DNA of 64,000 bases. Origin: Actinomycetes bacterium. GTDB lineage: Bacteria; Actinomycetota; Acidimicrobiia; Acidimicrobiales; Bog-793. Under the pieces are notes generated by a model, which made no database searches, was not told where the DNA came from, and was given only the letters and a program-made list of their open reading frames with translations. Every line of letters begins with the position of its first letter. Position 1 is the stretch's first letter. The position numbers were made by a program, and so were the translations under genes. The stretch lies in assembly GCA_021796535.1 (NCBI GenBank), contig JAKABW010000005.1:1-64000 (forward strand), written 5' to 3'. Positions 1 through 8,492 of the stretch are shown here, piece by piece.

Positions 1-136
1 CTCACCAAAAGCTCTTATCGGTGTCCTAGACGCCAAAGTTGTGCTTGATAAGATCAGCGCTTTTTCTCACATACCTGTCTATCTGGTCGTGATGGTTTTT
101 GGCCCTACCGGCGGATCAAAGTATTCCTATGTCGGA

Positions 137-160
137 CATGCAACGGACTACTGTTGCATG
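137..160. repeat. Perfect 8-bp inverted repeat (hairpin)
   Basis: CATGCAAC and GTTGCATG flank an 8-base loop. There is no T-run on either side, so it is not an obvious terminator. It could be a protein-binding site or a relic of a mobile-element end. Confidence 0.4.
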
Positions 161-779
161 CGAAGATGTAAATGCCATGGTCTCTGAGCTTCGTTCGTAG
201 CCTCGGAGCCCCATAGATCTCCCGACTGGAGGCAAATACCTCTAAGAACTCGCTCTTTGAGCCTAGGCGTCGCTCACCGCCGTTTCGTAGCGTTCTCTGC
301 CGGCACTACACTGGCGCTAGTAACCAGATCACGATACCTTATATACTGCACACAGGATTTGAAGCCGAAAATCGTTTTAAGATTTCCTTCTTTATTCTGA
401 GCTGTTAGTTCTCTTTACAAAGCCTACGGTTCTCCTCTGCACAATGTCACCGACATCGCCCCCGGGGGCTTTCCTGGCCTTTTTGGCACTGCTAACTAAG
501 TTCGAAGGGTTGGCATCTACACCCCCAACTCCTCGGCACCTCTTGAGGGTTGTAGTTCTGTTCTCTACGAGTCTCGTGCATCACGTTTGAATTCCTAATC
601 AAAACTTCTTAGCGTCTTTGACACGTCTACTTCTCGTTCTCCATGTCTAGCATTCTCCTTGACCTTAGGGAGAACCGTGTCCCGGTTGGTGAGTAGGTTC
701 ACCTGACTTCATTCATGGGTGATCTATCCACTGCACCAATTGTAACAATTCAGAAGTGCGGCATGTAAGTGAGTTGATG

Positions 780-785
780 TATAAT
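780..785 (+). promoter_or_regulatory. -10 box of a probable leaderless promoter
   Basis: A consensus TATAAT ends seven bases before the ATG at 793, which puts the expected transcription start at or next to the start codon. No Shine-Dalgarno sequence precedes that ATG. Together this suggests a leaderless mRNA, which is common in Actinobacteria. No good -35 box is visible at the usual spacing. Confidence 0.45.
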
Positions 786-792
786 AATAATC

Positions 793-1971
793 ATGGAGGT
801 AAAGGATTTAGGGGCGCGTATTAAAACACTTCGTGATGGAATAGAGTCTATAGAGTTAGCAAAGGATGCAGGTATTGACCCTAGTGTGCTCTCGCTTATA
901 GAGGATGGCAAACGGCCGGCGAAGGTTGGAGAGATCGCAAAAATAGCTGAATCTTTAGGAATATCTCCATTGGCGATTCTGGAACCAGACTCTCTACTTG
1001 CACGATTGCCTGTAGCGGCAAGATCGACCACCGATGCGCTGGACAAAGAGATGAACGTTCGTCTAGTTGCTCTTGCAGAACTTCATCATCTTTTGTTTTG
1101 TGCGAGCATTAAGCCAACAATATCAATTTCAGATCTTCCGGATATAGAGGAACTGGAGTGGTTGGATCAGTCAAAAAAATTCGCAAACTGGGCTAAAGAC
1201 AATCTAAAATATAGCAACGGGGATGATCGCTTTAGCAATCTAGTTGTCAGTATAGAAAATAATCTTGGAATTGATATTGTAGTTGAGCCATATGATGATG
1301 CTCTCGGTTCTGCAATCACTGACAAAGAATTCCCGTTGATTCTCATCAATTCGCAACAGCCCAAAAATAGAGCACTGTTTACGCTTGCCCATGAATTGGG
1401 GCATATCTTATTTGGAGATGGTAGAACTATGATGGTTCACCGAAATCTTGAAGGCAAAGACCCTGTAGAACGCAGAGCTAATGCTTTTGCAGCTGAACTT
1501 CTCATGCCTGAAAGGGAAATCAAGAAAATGCTTAAAGCAGAGGAAACCGATTTGATGCGTTTCGCGAAACTGATGGCGCACTTCTCCGTGAGCTGGGAGT
1601 CTCTTATTTACCGTCTCCACAATCTGAGGATTATTAACTCAGCAGGTCGAGATCATTTACGGACTGTTGGATTTGCTGGAATTATTAGATCAGTTGACGA
1701 CAGTGAGCTAGTCAAAAAGCTGGAATTACAGCGCTCGTACCCAGAGCTACATTTTCCGAAGCAGCTGTCAGAAAGGCTAAAGCTAGGATACGTAAGTGGA
1801 ATCGTGAGTGTTAATCCGTTAGCAGGTATCCTTCATCGTGACTCTAATGAACTGCTTGAGGAACTCGAAACTGAACCAATTGCAGAAGAATATATTACCG
1901 AGGCACTTAATCCACTAGCAGACTCAGTAGAGGAGTCCCAAGATGAAGTTTACGCCGGCGAAGCGGTTTAG
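793..1971 (+). CDS. XRE-family HTH / ImmA-IrrE metallopeptidase protein
   Basis: 392 aa. Residues about 1-65 form an XRE-type helix-turn-helix (the LSLIEDGKRPAK segment is the usual recognition-helix end). Residues about 150-245 are an ImmA/IrrE (COG2856) zinc peptidase: HELGH at 200-204 is the HExxH motif and the Glu in the following FAAELLMP (about residue 235) is the third ligand. In this family such proteins cleave repressors or act as antitoxin-like regulators of a neighbouring toxin. The stop overlaps the GTG of the next gene by one base (TAGTG), so the two are translationally coupled. The pairing with a PIN protein suggests a toxin-antitoxin-like unit; that role is inferred. The start follows a leaderless-type promoter. 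Confidence 0.85.
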   Translation: MEVKDLGARIKTLRDGIESIELAKDAGIDPSVLSLIEDGKRPAKVGEIAKIAESLGISPLAILEPDSLLARLPVAARSTTDALDKEMNVRLVALAELHHLLFCASIKPTISISDLPDIEELEWLDQSKKFANWAKDNLKYSNGDDRFSNLVVSIENNLGIDIVVEPYDDALGSAITDKEFPLILINSQQPKNRALFTLAHELGHILFGDGRTMMVHRNLEGKDPVERRANAFAAELLMPEREIKKMLKAEETDLMRFAKLMAHFSVSWESLIYRLHNLRIINSAGRDHLRTVGFAGIIRSVDDSELVKKLELQRSYPELHFPKQLSERLKLGYVSGIVSVNPLAGILHRDSNELLEELETEPIAEEYITEALNPLADSVEESQDEVYAGEAV

Positions 1972-2549
1972 TGCTCACCCCCATTTTATACGATGCCGTC
2001 ACCTTAAACAATTTTGGTGCTATCGATAGCTTGAATGTGCTACAACGCCGTCACGAGAACCACCCCGAGCCTCGTTGGACTGAGCAAGTGTACGAAGAGA
2101 TAGAAAAAGGTGTAAAACTTGGATATTCACATTGTAAGAGAGTCATTGATCAGAAGCTATGGTTTGGTGAACCTGCCAAACTCAACCATAAAGAACAGAT
2201 ACAATTCTTCCAAACCCTCGCGGCTTTAAGCGATGGTACCGGCAAAAATAAAGAAGAGCCTACTGTTACAAAGAACCACGGGGAAGCCGCATCCATCTTG
2301 GTGGCGGAGCGACATGAAGGAACTTTTATGACCGATGATGCCGCCGCATACGATTTTGCTAAGAAGCGATCGGAGACAAGGAAGACAAATGTGATTGCTT
2401 CGATTGACCTTCTTCGTGAGGCAGTTGCGATGGGAGAGTTGAATAATGATAAAGCCGTAGCTCTTGCAACCGGAATTGAGGAGAAAGGTCGGTTTCTACG
2501 CCGGATACATTCGGATAAAATTCGAGATCCTAACTATTTTAGTCGGTAG
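1971..2549 (+). CDS. PIN-domain-like protein, putative RNase toxin partner
   Basis: 192 aa, starting at a GTG that shares its first base with the stop of the XRE-ImmA gene. Features of the PIN fold are visible: an early Asp in the first strand (YDAV, D8), acidic residues at about 42-45 (YEEIEK), the GEAAS motif (E105) and the TDD motif (D122/D123), in the usual order and spacing. PIN proteins are Mg-dependent RNases and many are toxins. I infer that it is the effector of the pair, with the upstream HTH-metallopeptidase as regulator. The C-terminal 40 residues are not recognised. It could instead be an inactive PIN-like regulator, but the acidic residues look intact. Confidence 0.7.
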   Translation: MLTPILYDAVTLNNFGAIDSLNVLQRRHENHPEPRWTEQVYEEIEKGVKLGYSHCKRVIDQKLWFGEPAKLNHKEQIQFFQTLAALSDGTGKNKEEPTVTKNHGEAASILVAERHEGTFMTDDAAAYDFAKKRSETRKTNVIASIDLLREAVAMGELNNDKAVALATGIEEKGRFLRRIHSDKIRDPNYFSR

Positions 2550-3337
2550 GTATGCGCTAAGAAAATCACATAAGATATTCTGTTTGTCCATGTCATAGGT
2601 AGCTAGGATTGATCTCAACTATGCCATGAGATCTTAAAATCTCTCGCTAGTTCATAAACAGTTGCACTAGACTGGTGCCGCTAAACCAACCGACTAATTT
2701 GCACAGTGATGTGCTGAATGGAACGGTTGTACATGTTTGGGTATGGTCGCCGTGGGTGAAAATCAGTGAGTTCCAAATGTTGATGTGTGGTAATAGCCCG
2801 ATTGATGGGTGACATGACCGAGTGGAGAAGAGAGAATCACAAAAGTTTTTGTATGAAAATCGCTAATCTTTGTAACATGAGGAGTAAAACTATATTAATA
2901 CAAGGTATGGGGTAAAAATTCTCTGGAGGGAGGTTCTGGTTCCCCATGTTCGCTCCTGTTATATTTTGGGAAAGAGGGTTTTGCCGATAGTTACCATGAA
3001 TAGTCATCATGCAACATTGTCTGCCACAAAAAGAGCGGTATGGAGCGTCAGGGCAGTGGCTTTCCGTGAGTCTGGAGTGCCGCCGGTATCGACTCTGGGG
3101 CACAGCCAACGGTTACCGTTTGCCGTGGTCGTTTTTAGACAGTCTTTATATGCAGCTTAAACCGTTGTAATTCAGTAAAGCCGCGGTAGTTCTCCGGCAA
3201 TTCATGACATATCTTCCAAAGATGTCGGCATATCCAAATGACTATTGATATTTGTCAGAGACTGCTAATTGATGGCAACGTTATATGCGCGGTCGGAGAC
3301 AAAGAGCTCGATTTTGTGAAAATTATGCTTTGAAGGG
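2550..3337. other. Gene-free island stretch
   Basis: About 790 bases with no supported gene. The ORFs here (2837-3109 minus, 2966-3160 plus) overlap each other antisense, have no recognisable domain and no ribosome site. I see no strong hairpin or tRNA. It may be eroded mobile DNA. Confidence 0.5.
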
Positions 3338-4171
3338 TTACCTGGCGGGAAAGCCAGTGACGCGAATAATAATCGTGTCAAACCAGCGATCCGGCAGTAT
3401 ACGGCGCAGGAAGATTATTGGTTTGGCGCCATAGCCGGCAGTGTAGCGGGTTCTTGGCCGGCGCGCCGTCACTGCCATGGCGATGACATTTGCGATGACG
3501 GAAGGTGAGGAACCGCTATACGCATTGGTGTGAGAGCCGAGCAATTTTGCCATGATGGCTGCCTGCTTGGCGTACGGACCCTTACCGGAGACTTCTTTGA
3601 GTCCCTCTGCCGCAATGTCTCCCCACTCAGTCTTAATGCCACCGGGCTCAACGACGACAATATTGATTCCGAAAGGTTTGGTTTCGATCCTCATGCAATC
3701 ACTCAGGGCTTCGATGGCAAATTTTGTCGCGTGGTACCAGCCGCCGAGCGGGGTATAGACTTTGCCTCCCATCGAGCTGATATTGACGACTGTGCCGCTG
3801 TGTTGGGCGCGCATGTGCGGGAGTACGAGCTGCGTGAGGCGTGCGGCACCGAACACATTGACATCGAACTGACGGCGGGCCTCACTCATCGGCACCTCTT
3901 CAATCGCTCCGTATGACCCGTACCCGGCGTTGTTGACCAGGACGTCGATACGGCCCTCCTTATTGATGATGTGCTCGATGCCGGAACACATCGAGTTATC
4001 GTCTGTCACATCCATTGCCAGGGTTGTGATGCCCCGATCAGCCAGAGTCTGCAATCGGTCAGTGCGACGGGCGACGCCGTAGACGGTAAAACCAATGTCG
4101 TGGAGTTTCAGTGCGGTTGCTTCACCGATACCGGAGGAGGCTCCGGTGACGAGGGCGATTTTGGCTACCAT
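3338..4171 (-). CDS. Short-chain dehydrogenase/reductase (SDR)
   Basis: 277 aa from the ATG at 4171. The ORF track starts 17 codons further up, inside the palindrome, whereas 4171 has GGAG six bases upstream and begins right before the Rossmann fold. Classical SDR features: TGASSGIG at residues 9-16 (NAD(P) binding), NNAG at 80-83, catalytic Ser in the NISS segment (about 132) and YxxxK (Y146, K150). It should oxidise or reduce an unknown alcohol/carbonyl substrate. The Arg-Arg in the loop after the second strand hints at NADP preference. The C-terminal tail (RRILPDRW) is common in actinobacterial SDRs of unknown substrate. A perfect palindrome just upstream suggests repression by a TetR-type regulator that is not present here. 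Confidence 0.88.
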   Translation of the reverse strand: MVAKIALVTGASSGIGEATALKLHDIGFTVYGVARRTDRLQTLADRGITTLAMDVTDDNSMCSGIEHIINKEGRIDVLVNNAGYGSYGAIEEVPMSEARRQFDVNVFGAARLTQLVLPHMRAQHSGTVVNISSMGGKVYTPLGGWYHATKFAIEALSDCMRIETKPFGINIVVVEPGGIKTEWGDIAAEGLKEVSGKGPYAKQAAIMAKLLGSHTNAYSGSSPSVIANVIAMAVTARRPRTRYTAGYGAKPIIFLRRILPDRWFDTIIIRVTGFPAR

Positions 4172-4182
4172 ACGTACTCCTT

Positions 4183-4214
4183 GTACTATAATGAACCAAA
4201 GTTCATTATAGTAC
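4183..4214. promoter_or_regulatory. Perfect 14-bp-arm palindrome, TetR-type operator candidate
   Basis: GTACTATAATGAAC and GTTCATTATAGTAC are separated by CAAA. On the minus strand the left arm contains TATAAT, so a bound repressor would cover the -10 region of the SDR gene, and its edge lies 11 bases from the start codon. Arms of the TGAAC/GTTCA kind are common in TetR-family operators. The transposon end begins two bases away, so the divergent regulator gene that usually sits here is missing. Confidence 0.7.
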
Positions 4215-4215
4215 G

Positions 4216-4231
4216 GTGACACCTAAATAGC
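4216..4231. repeat. IS630-type left terminal inverted repeat
   Basis: 16 bp, exact reverse complement of 5322-5337. It begins two bases after the SDR operator palindrome. Confidence 0.8.
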
Positions 4232-4270
4232 GCTCGATTGACCGACCGCTTCGAGGGCCACCCGACCTCG

Positions 4271-5273
4271 TCAGACCTTGGTGATGATCTGCTTGGCGGT
4301 CTTGGTCCGGATGAACGGAATGGGATCCTCGTTGTGATGGGCGATGTGGTCCTCGATGGCTTCGGCGACGCTACCGAAGCTACCCCGCCGGATCCTTTTG
4401 GTCGTGATCACTCCGAACCACCGCTCGACCTCATTTAGCCATGAGGAGCTCGTCGGGGTGAAGTGAAAGTGGAACCTCTTGTGCTGCTCCAGCCACGCCA
4501 TTACGTCGGGGTGCTTGTGGGTGCCGCAGTTGTCCAAGATGATGTTGATCTCCTTGCCCGGGGGACTTCACGATTGATAGGCGCAAAAAGGCCAAGAACT
4601 CTTCGTGGCGATGGAGCGATAAACACTCACCGATGAGCTCACCGGTGAGGACGTTGAGGACAGCGAAAAGCGTGGTGGTGCCGTGGCCTTGTAGTCATGG
4701 TTGACCCTGCTTGATCGGCAGGCTCGGTTGAGTGGGGTCCGGGCCTGGATCCGGGACTTCTCGTCGAAGCTGAACACGATGGCCCCGTCGGGTGGGTTCA
4801 TGTAAAGCCCCACGACGTCGATCAACTTGTCCTCAGAAGTGCGGGTCCGTCGAGATCTTGAAGGTCTTGACCAGATGAGGTTTGATCCCCCGGGCTTGCC
4901 ACTCCCGTTGGACGGTCGTGTGTGAGAGCCCGCAATGCTCGGCCATGGTGCGATTCGACCAGTGGGTGGCATCGCCCGGCGTCGTGTGCAAGGTGTCGTT
5001 GATCATCTGGTCGATCTGTTCTTGGGTGATCACCGGTTTGCGACCCCGGCCTTCATGCACCTCTCCCACCCACTCGACACCGTCTGACTCGAAGTGACTG
5101 CGCCACTTAGCACCGTTGAGCGTGAGACGTCGAGAGCCTCGGCGATGTTCCAAGTTGGCCACGCCGTCGCCAGCCATCAACAGGCCCTTGGCCTCCCTCA
5201 CCGCCCGGTAGGGCAACGACACGCTCGCTGCGATACCTTCGAGCGCAGTGCGCTCCTTCTTGTTCAGATGCAA
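4271..5273 (-). pseudogene. IS630-family transposase, multiply frameshifted
   Basis: Three minus-strand ORFs form one broken transposase. 4833-5273 gives the N-terminal HTH part, ending in KTFKISTDPHF. An extra T near 4834 then shifts the frame into the segment with VFSFDEK (first catalytic Asp). A missing base after the HDYK segment (about 4692) and further shifts near 4560-4580 lead into 4271-4537, which holds LDNCGTHKH (second Asp) and the SSWLNEVERWF segment (Glu). The DDE triad is therefore spread over three frames and no active enzyme can be made. Internal start codons of the pieces are not real starts. Confidence 0.85.
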
Positions 5274-5321
5274 CGGCGCTCAGGAGGTCGGGCCATAGGT
5301 ACATCCTACAGATATCGCACG

Positions 5322-5337
5322 GCTATTTAGGTGTCAC
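5322..5337. repeat. IS630-type right terminal inverted repeat
   Basis: 16 bp, exact reverse complement of 4216-4231. It is followed by TACACTAGT, a sequence that also follows the IS630-like N-terminal fragment near 9328. Confidence 0.8.
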
Positions 5338-5385
5338 TACACTAGTAGCACCAGGGAACAGGAGCTTCAGCTGGTCCTTCGTGTT

Positions 5386-5594
5386 TCAGCTCCAAAGGGA
5401 CTCTTGGGCTTTTTCCATCAAGAACTTGAGATCGGTATCAGACTTTGTGGTCCCGATGTGGCGGATCAGTTTCTTTTCCATACCCCGCTTTCCAGTCATT
5501 TTTCAACAATGCGGACTCCGGTGGTAGATCCCAGCTTTGACTTTTCCGAATACATGAACCAAATAGAAGGCCGGGTGACCAAGGTTTTCGCCAT
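5386..5594 (-). pseudogene. N-terminal remnant of an IS1634-type transposase
   Basis: The ATG at 5594 opens a frame with YSEKSKLGSTTGVRIVEK and then meets a stop. Just after an A-run (GAAAAATG) the neighbouring frame continues with TGKRGMEKKLIRHIGT and the TDTDLKFLMEKAQE segment. Read across the shift, this matches the start of IS1634/IS1549-type transposases, in which a short strand, a GKR turn, KHIGTA and a TD-rich helix follow in this order. Only about 65 codons remain before the IS630 element begins. Recognition is from memory of the family, without an alignment. Confidence 0.55.
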
Positions 5595-5843
5595 GCGGTT
5601 TTTATACTTACAGGTCAGGGAATTTACCTAACCTATTGAAGGGCACAATGTTACTTTTTTTGAATAACGGAGAAAGTCAGGAAGAAGGTCGGTCTCTGAG
5701 ACTTACTGCGGCCCACTTTGACGTGGATGTAAAAACTCTCCGATGGGAATTCAGGGAGGCAGACATACCTATTCGACCCCGCAGAGGCTGGGCCAACGCA
5801 GAGCATTTCTGACCAGCGGACATCCCCCGAACACAACGCCTAC

Positions 5844-7559
5844 TCAGCGTCTATCGACCGGTGCATTGAAGTACTGCTTATTTACCACAACGGTCTCTGT
5901 ATGTGGATCTAACCACCCAACAAAGTCTGAAACACCGAGTTGAACCTTCCCGAGCCTGCCCGTCGACACGAGAGTACAGCTCTTGCGAGTCCTAGTGAGT
6001 GCGACCAAGAGTTGACACACCTCGGCATTCGTGGGATCAGCGCTGCGCGGGAAATGCCCCTGATTTACACCTACGACGAAGACATGCGCCGACTGTAATC
6101 CCTTCGATCCCATTAGCGAGGTGAGCATGATGGTAGGTTCATCCGGATCCGCTTCGGTCTCGCTCGGAGAGGACGGGACAAGGAAGCCGGCAAGATCGAC
6201 CGCGTTAATTCCAAGAACAGCAGCCAACCTCTCCCTCTCGTCAAGAGAGAGCGACTCCTCTGCTTCTAGTCGTCTCACTAGCTCGACAACCTCAAGTTGA
6301 GTGTCGACGAACACTACCGACAGCAGTGAGCGAAGCGTCTCTTCACTCGCTAATGCACTTCTCACGACTGACTCCCAATCAATGGGCTGAAGAAGCTGCA
6401 GAAGAACCCGCCACCCAAGATTCGAATCTGCATCATGGACCAGAAACTGATAGCCATCTAGCAGCAAAAGCTCTGGAGGGTTATTGCTTGATGTCACGAT
6501 GTTTGTGAACTTGTCGCGAAGGTATTGCTCAATCTGCCCAAGAAATGGATTCGGACCGATGATCAGGGCAGTTGGATACTTCTTAGCCCGCGACTCCTTA
6601 ATGTCCGCTTGGCTTATCTCTCTAATTCGTCCTTCAATGTATCGCCCCATGTATGGCGCAGATTTGGTTTGGGTCGAACATTTGGCATGAACAATCCTCG
6701 GGTACTCCGTACTGTCCTGACGCTTCTCGGGGATGAAGCACTCGTACGGCTTGTCGAGTCGGCCATCCAACAGTCCCAACGCTCGTGCACGCTCTACCAC
6801 GGTATGGGTCGCATCAACTACCACCTGAGTGCAGCGGGTGCAGTACGGCAATTCGAACCGTGCAAACTCCTCCCCGGAAGCAAGCTTACGAATGGCGTCG
6901 GGTGTGGCGTCACGAAAGGCGTATAGGGCCTGGTCGTCGTCACCAACAATGAGGATGGGGCTCTTCTTGCCAAGTTCACGGACAAACTCAACCTCGAGGG
7001 GACAAAAGTCTTGAAATTCGTCAACTACCACCTGCGGGTATGAGGGGACTCGGTCTGTGTCGGCTTCCAGCGCACGGAACACTCGATAAACAGCATCGTC
7101 AAAGCTTACGGCATCGTAGTAAGAGCCACTTGACAGTACCCTACCCATGGATGGATCGTCTACCGCGAGATTTCGGAACAGTCCCCCCAGACTGAGGGCA
7201 TCAAGGGTTACGCCATCAACAATCCGTAGATCTTCAAGAAACAACTGCGTCAACGGTGTATAGTAATGAACGCCATGAGTTACTCCCGTGCCATCAATCT
7301 GGTGTAGCAAACGCCGAGCGAACCCGTGGAAAGAGTAAACATCTGTATTGGCTCCAATTGCCTCATCCAGGTCTTTGACGAGGCCTAGAAGGAACGTCAT
7401 TGCGAGCCCTCGGTCTTCGATCGCTGCAAGCACCTGTTGAAATGTGTAGGTCTTACCGGTACCCGGTCCAGCCACAATTAGCTTTTTCCGAGCGTCGCTC
7501 TCCAGAATTCTCCTCAGCGCCTCTGCCCGCCGCTCATGAAATTCCTCATCGCTCAACAT
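5844..7559 (-). CDS. UvrD/RecB-like superfamily 1 helicase
   Basis: 571 aa, last gene of a coupled three-gene minus-strand operon; its ATG directly abuts the TGA of the nuclease gene (TGAATG). SF1 motifs in order: GPGTGKT at 31-37 (Walker A), a SFHGFARR segment near 77 (motif Ia-like), VVVDEFQD at 177-184 (Walker B), GDDDQALYAFR at 206-216 (motif III), a SLMGSKGLQSAHVFVV segment near 490 (motif V) and VALTRTRKS near 540 (motif VI). It is shorter than UvrD (about 720 aa), so the 1B/2B insertions are reduced. It should use ATP to translocate on or unwind DNA. Partnership with the coupled nuclease suggests DNA restriction or phage defence, as for other nuclease-helicase pairs; that is inference. 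Confidence 0.85.
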   Translation of the reverse strand: MLSDEEFHERRAEALRRILESDARKKLIVAGPGTGKTYTFQQVLAAIEDRGLAMTFLLGLVKDLDEAIGANTDVYSFHGFARRLLHQIDGTGVTHGVHYYTPLTQLFLEDLRIVDGVTLDALSLGGLFRNLAVDDPSMGRVLSSGSYYDAVSFDDAVYRVFRALEADTDRVPSYPQVVVDEFQDFCPLEVEFVRELGKKSPILIVGDDDQALYAFRDATPDAIRKLASGEEFARFELPYCTRCTQVVVDATHTVVERARALGLLDGRLDKPYECFIPEKRQDSTEYPRIVHAKCSTQTKSAPYMGRYIEGRIREISQADIKESRAKKYPTALIIGPNPFLGQIEQYLRDKFTNIVTSSNNPPELLLLDGYQFLVHDADSNLGWRVLLQLLQPIDWESVVRSALASEETLRSLLSVVFVDTQLEVVELVRRLEAEESLSLDERERLAAVLGINAVDLAGFLVPSSPSETEADPDEPTIMLTSLMGSKGLQSAHVFVVGVNQGHFPRSADPTNAEVCQLLVALTRTRKSCTLVSTGRLGKVQLGVSDFVGWLDPHTETVVVNKQYFNAPVDRR

Positions 7560-8492
7560 TCATGCCCCCAGAAGCGAATATGCGCTAATGAATACTTCGC
7601 CCGTACGGGAAGCGTGCTGCCGCTTGCGTGTCAATAGCTCCGGTAGTCCGATCCGATCCTCCAACACGGCGCTTAGATCTCTTCCGTCCATTAGAAATAG
7701 CTTTGGTCGATTCTGAGAATATGTAGTCAATACGGACTCTTGGAAGCCATTGACGGAAAGGAAGAGTCCAAGGGTGTTCTCCAGCTTGCGACCGATCTTG
7801 CCGCTAAAGGAATCCAGGTCAGCAACGTCTGCCCAGTCCTTCCTCCATTTGGCCTCGAATAGATATTCAGTTCCTTCGAATGTGAACGCTCCGTCGATTT
7901 GCTCGCCAACAATTCGAAATGACGCCTTCGCGTCTATATCGAAGAGCACAAACAGCTCGTTAGGTAGTCTCTCTAGTGCGTAGCCACGAGCTTGATGATC
8001 TTCCAGCCGCGTGAGTTCGTAGAAAAGATCACAAAGTTCTCCGAGCTTGATGCGAATTTCGCGTTGTGCGGCCGCACGAGCCTCCTCCTCCCGTTGCCGC
8101 CGGGTCGCCTCTTCTGATTCGGTACGAAGGGCACGGTATGGTTCAACGAGGCCTCGGAGGCTCGCAAGGGCAGCGACGGCCTCTTTATACTTCCGTTCGC
8201 CGTCCTCGACTCGCTTTAGGTAGCTCGGGTCGGTGATGTCAGCCGTAGCCAAAATCAAGGTGAGTAGCTCGTCGAGATACTTACCCTGATTAGCGGCCAT
8301 CGTTTCGACAAGGCGAGCAACTATATTGCGCTTGTAGTCCGTCCAATCGAGATGACCAACTAGCCCTACGTCTGGAAGTACAACGCTCAGATACTCTCTA
8401 AGATCCTTTTTGTACCAGAAAACCAGGCTCAGAGCTTCCTTGAGAGGCTTTAAGATAGAGGTGTTTACTCGCTTTGAGGAAGCCGCTGTCAT
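7560..8492 (-). CDS. PD-(D/E)XK (Mrr-like) nuclease with helical N-terminal domain
   Basis: 310 aa. The ATG overlaps the stop of the upstream chimera gene by four bases (ATGA) and its own stop abuts the helicase start. The C-terminal half is a restriction-endonuclease fold: RGYALERLPNELF (about 169-181) is the usual first helix with a Glu, EQIDGAF supplies D200, and LFEAKW supplies E213 and K215 of the E-x-K motif. Residues about 15-85 form a helical domain (LVFWYKKDLREYL, then a DYKRNIVARLV helix) that resembles effector-associated adaptor domains of bacterial conflict proteins. Residues 95-150 are a charged coiled-coil linker rich in E, R and A. It probably cleaves DNA, guided or powered by the helicase. 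Target and trigger are unknown. Confidence 0.75.
   Translation of the reverse strand: MTAASSKRVNTSILKPLKEALSLVFWYKKDLREYLSVVLPDVGLVGHLDWTDYKRNIVARLVETMAANQGKYLDELLTLILATADITDPSYLKRVEDGERKYKEAVAALASLRGLVEPYRALRTESEEATRRQREEEARAAAQREIRIKLGELCDLFYELTRLEDHQARGYALERLPNELFVLFDIDAKASFRIVGEQIDGAFTFEGTEYLFEAKWRKDWADVADLDSFSGKIGRKLENTLGLFLSVNGFQESVLTTYSQNRPKLFLMDGRDLSAVLEDRIGLPELLTRKRQHASRTGEVFISAYSLLGA

Larger units (their letters stand above)
1..792. other. Island DNA without a recognisable gene
   Basis: No ORF with a recognisable domain occurs in the first 792 bases. A frame open at the left edge (2-187, plus strand) encodes about 61 codons before a TGA and could be the tail of a gene starting outside the window, but a run of that length is not rare by chance over six frames and I do not recognise it. 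The stretch contains a perfect 8-bp hairpin (137-160) and a 12-bp GC palindrome (458-469). It reads like decayed mobile DNA, consistent with the island context; that is inference. Confidence 0.5.
4216..5337 (-). mobile_element. IS630-type insertion sequence, inactivated
   Basis: The element is bounded by perfect 16-bp inverted repeats, GTGACACCTAAATAGC at 4216-4231 and its complement at 5322-5337, 1.12 kb apart. It carries one frameshifted IS630-type transposase gene. TA occurs next to the right end (5338-5339) and two bases from the left end (4212-4213), so the exact boundaries and target duplication are not certain. It separates the SDR operator from whatever lay upstream and lies next to an older IS1634-type fragment. 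Confidence 0.85.

Noticed and set aside
2837-3160. Two overlapping antisense ORFs (90 and 64 aa) in the island gap
   Set aside because: They lie on opposite strands over the same bases with no domain or ribosome site, so neither is supported.
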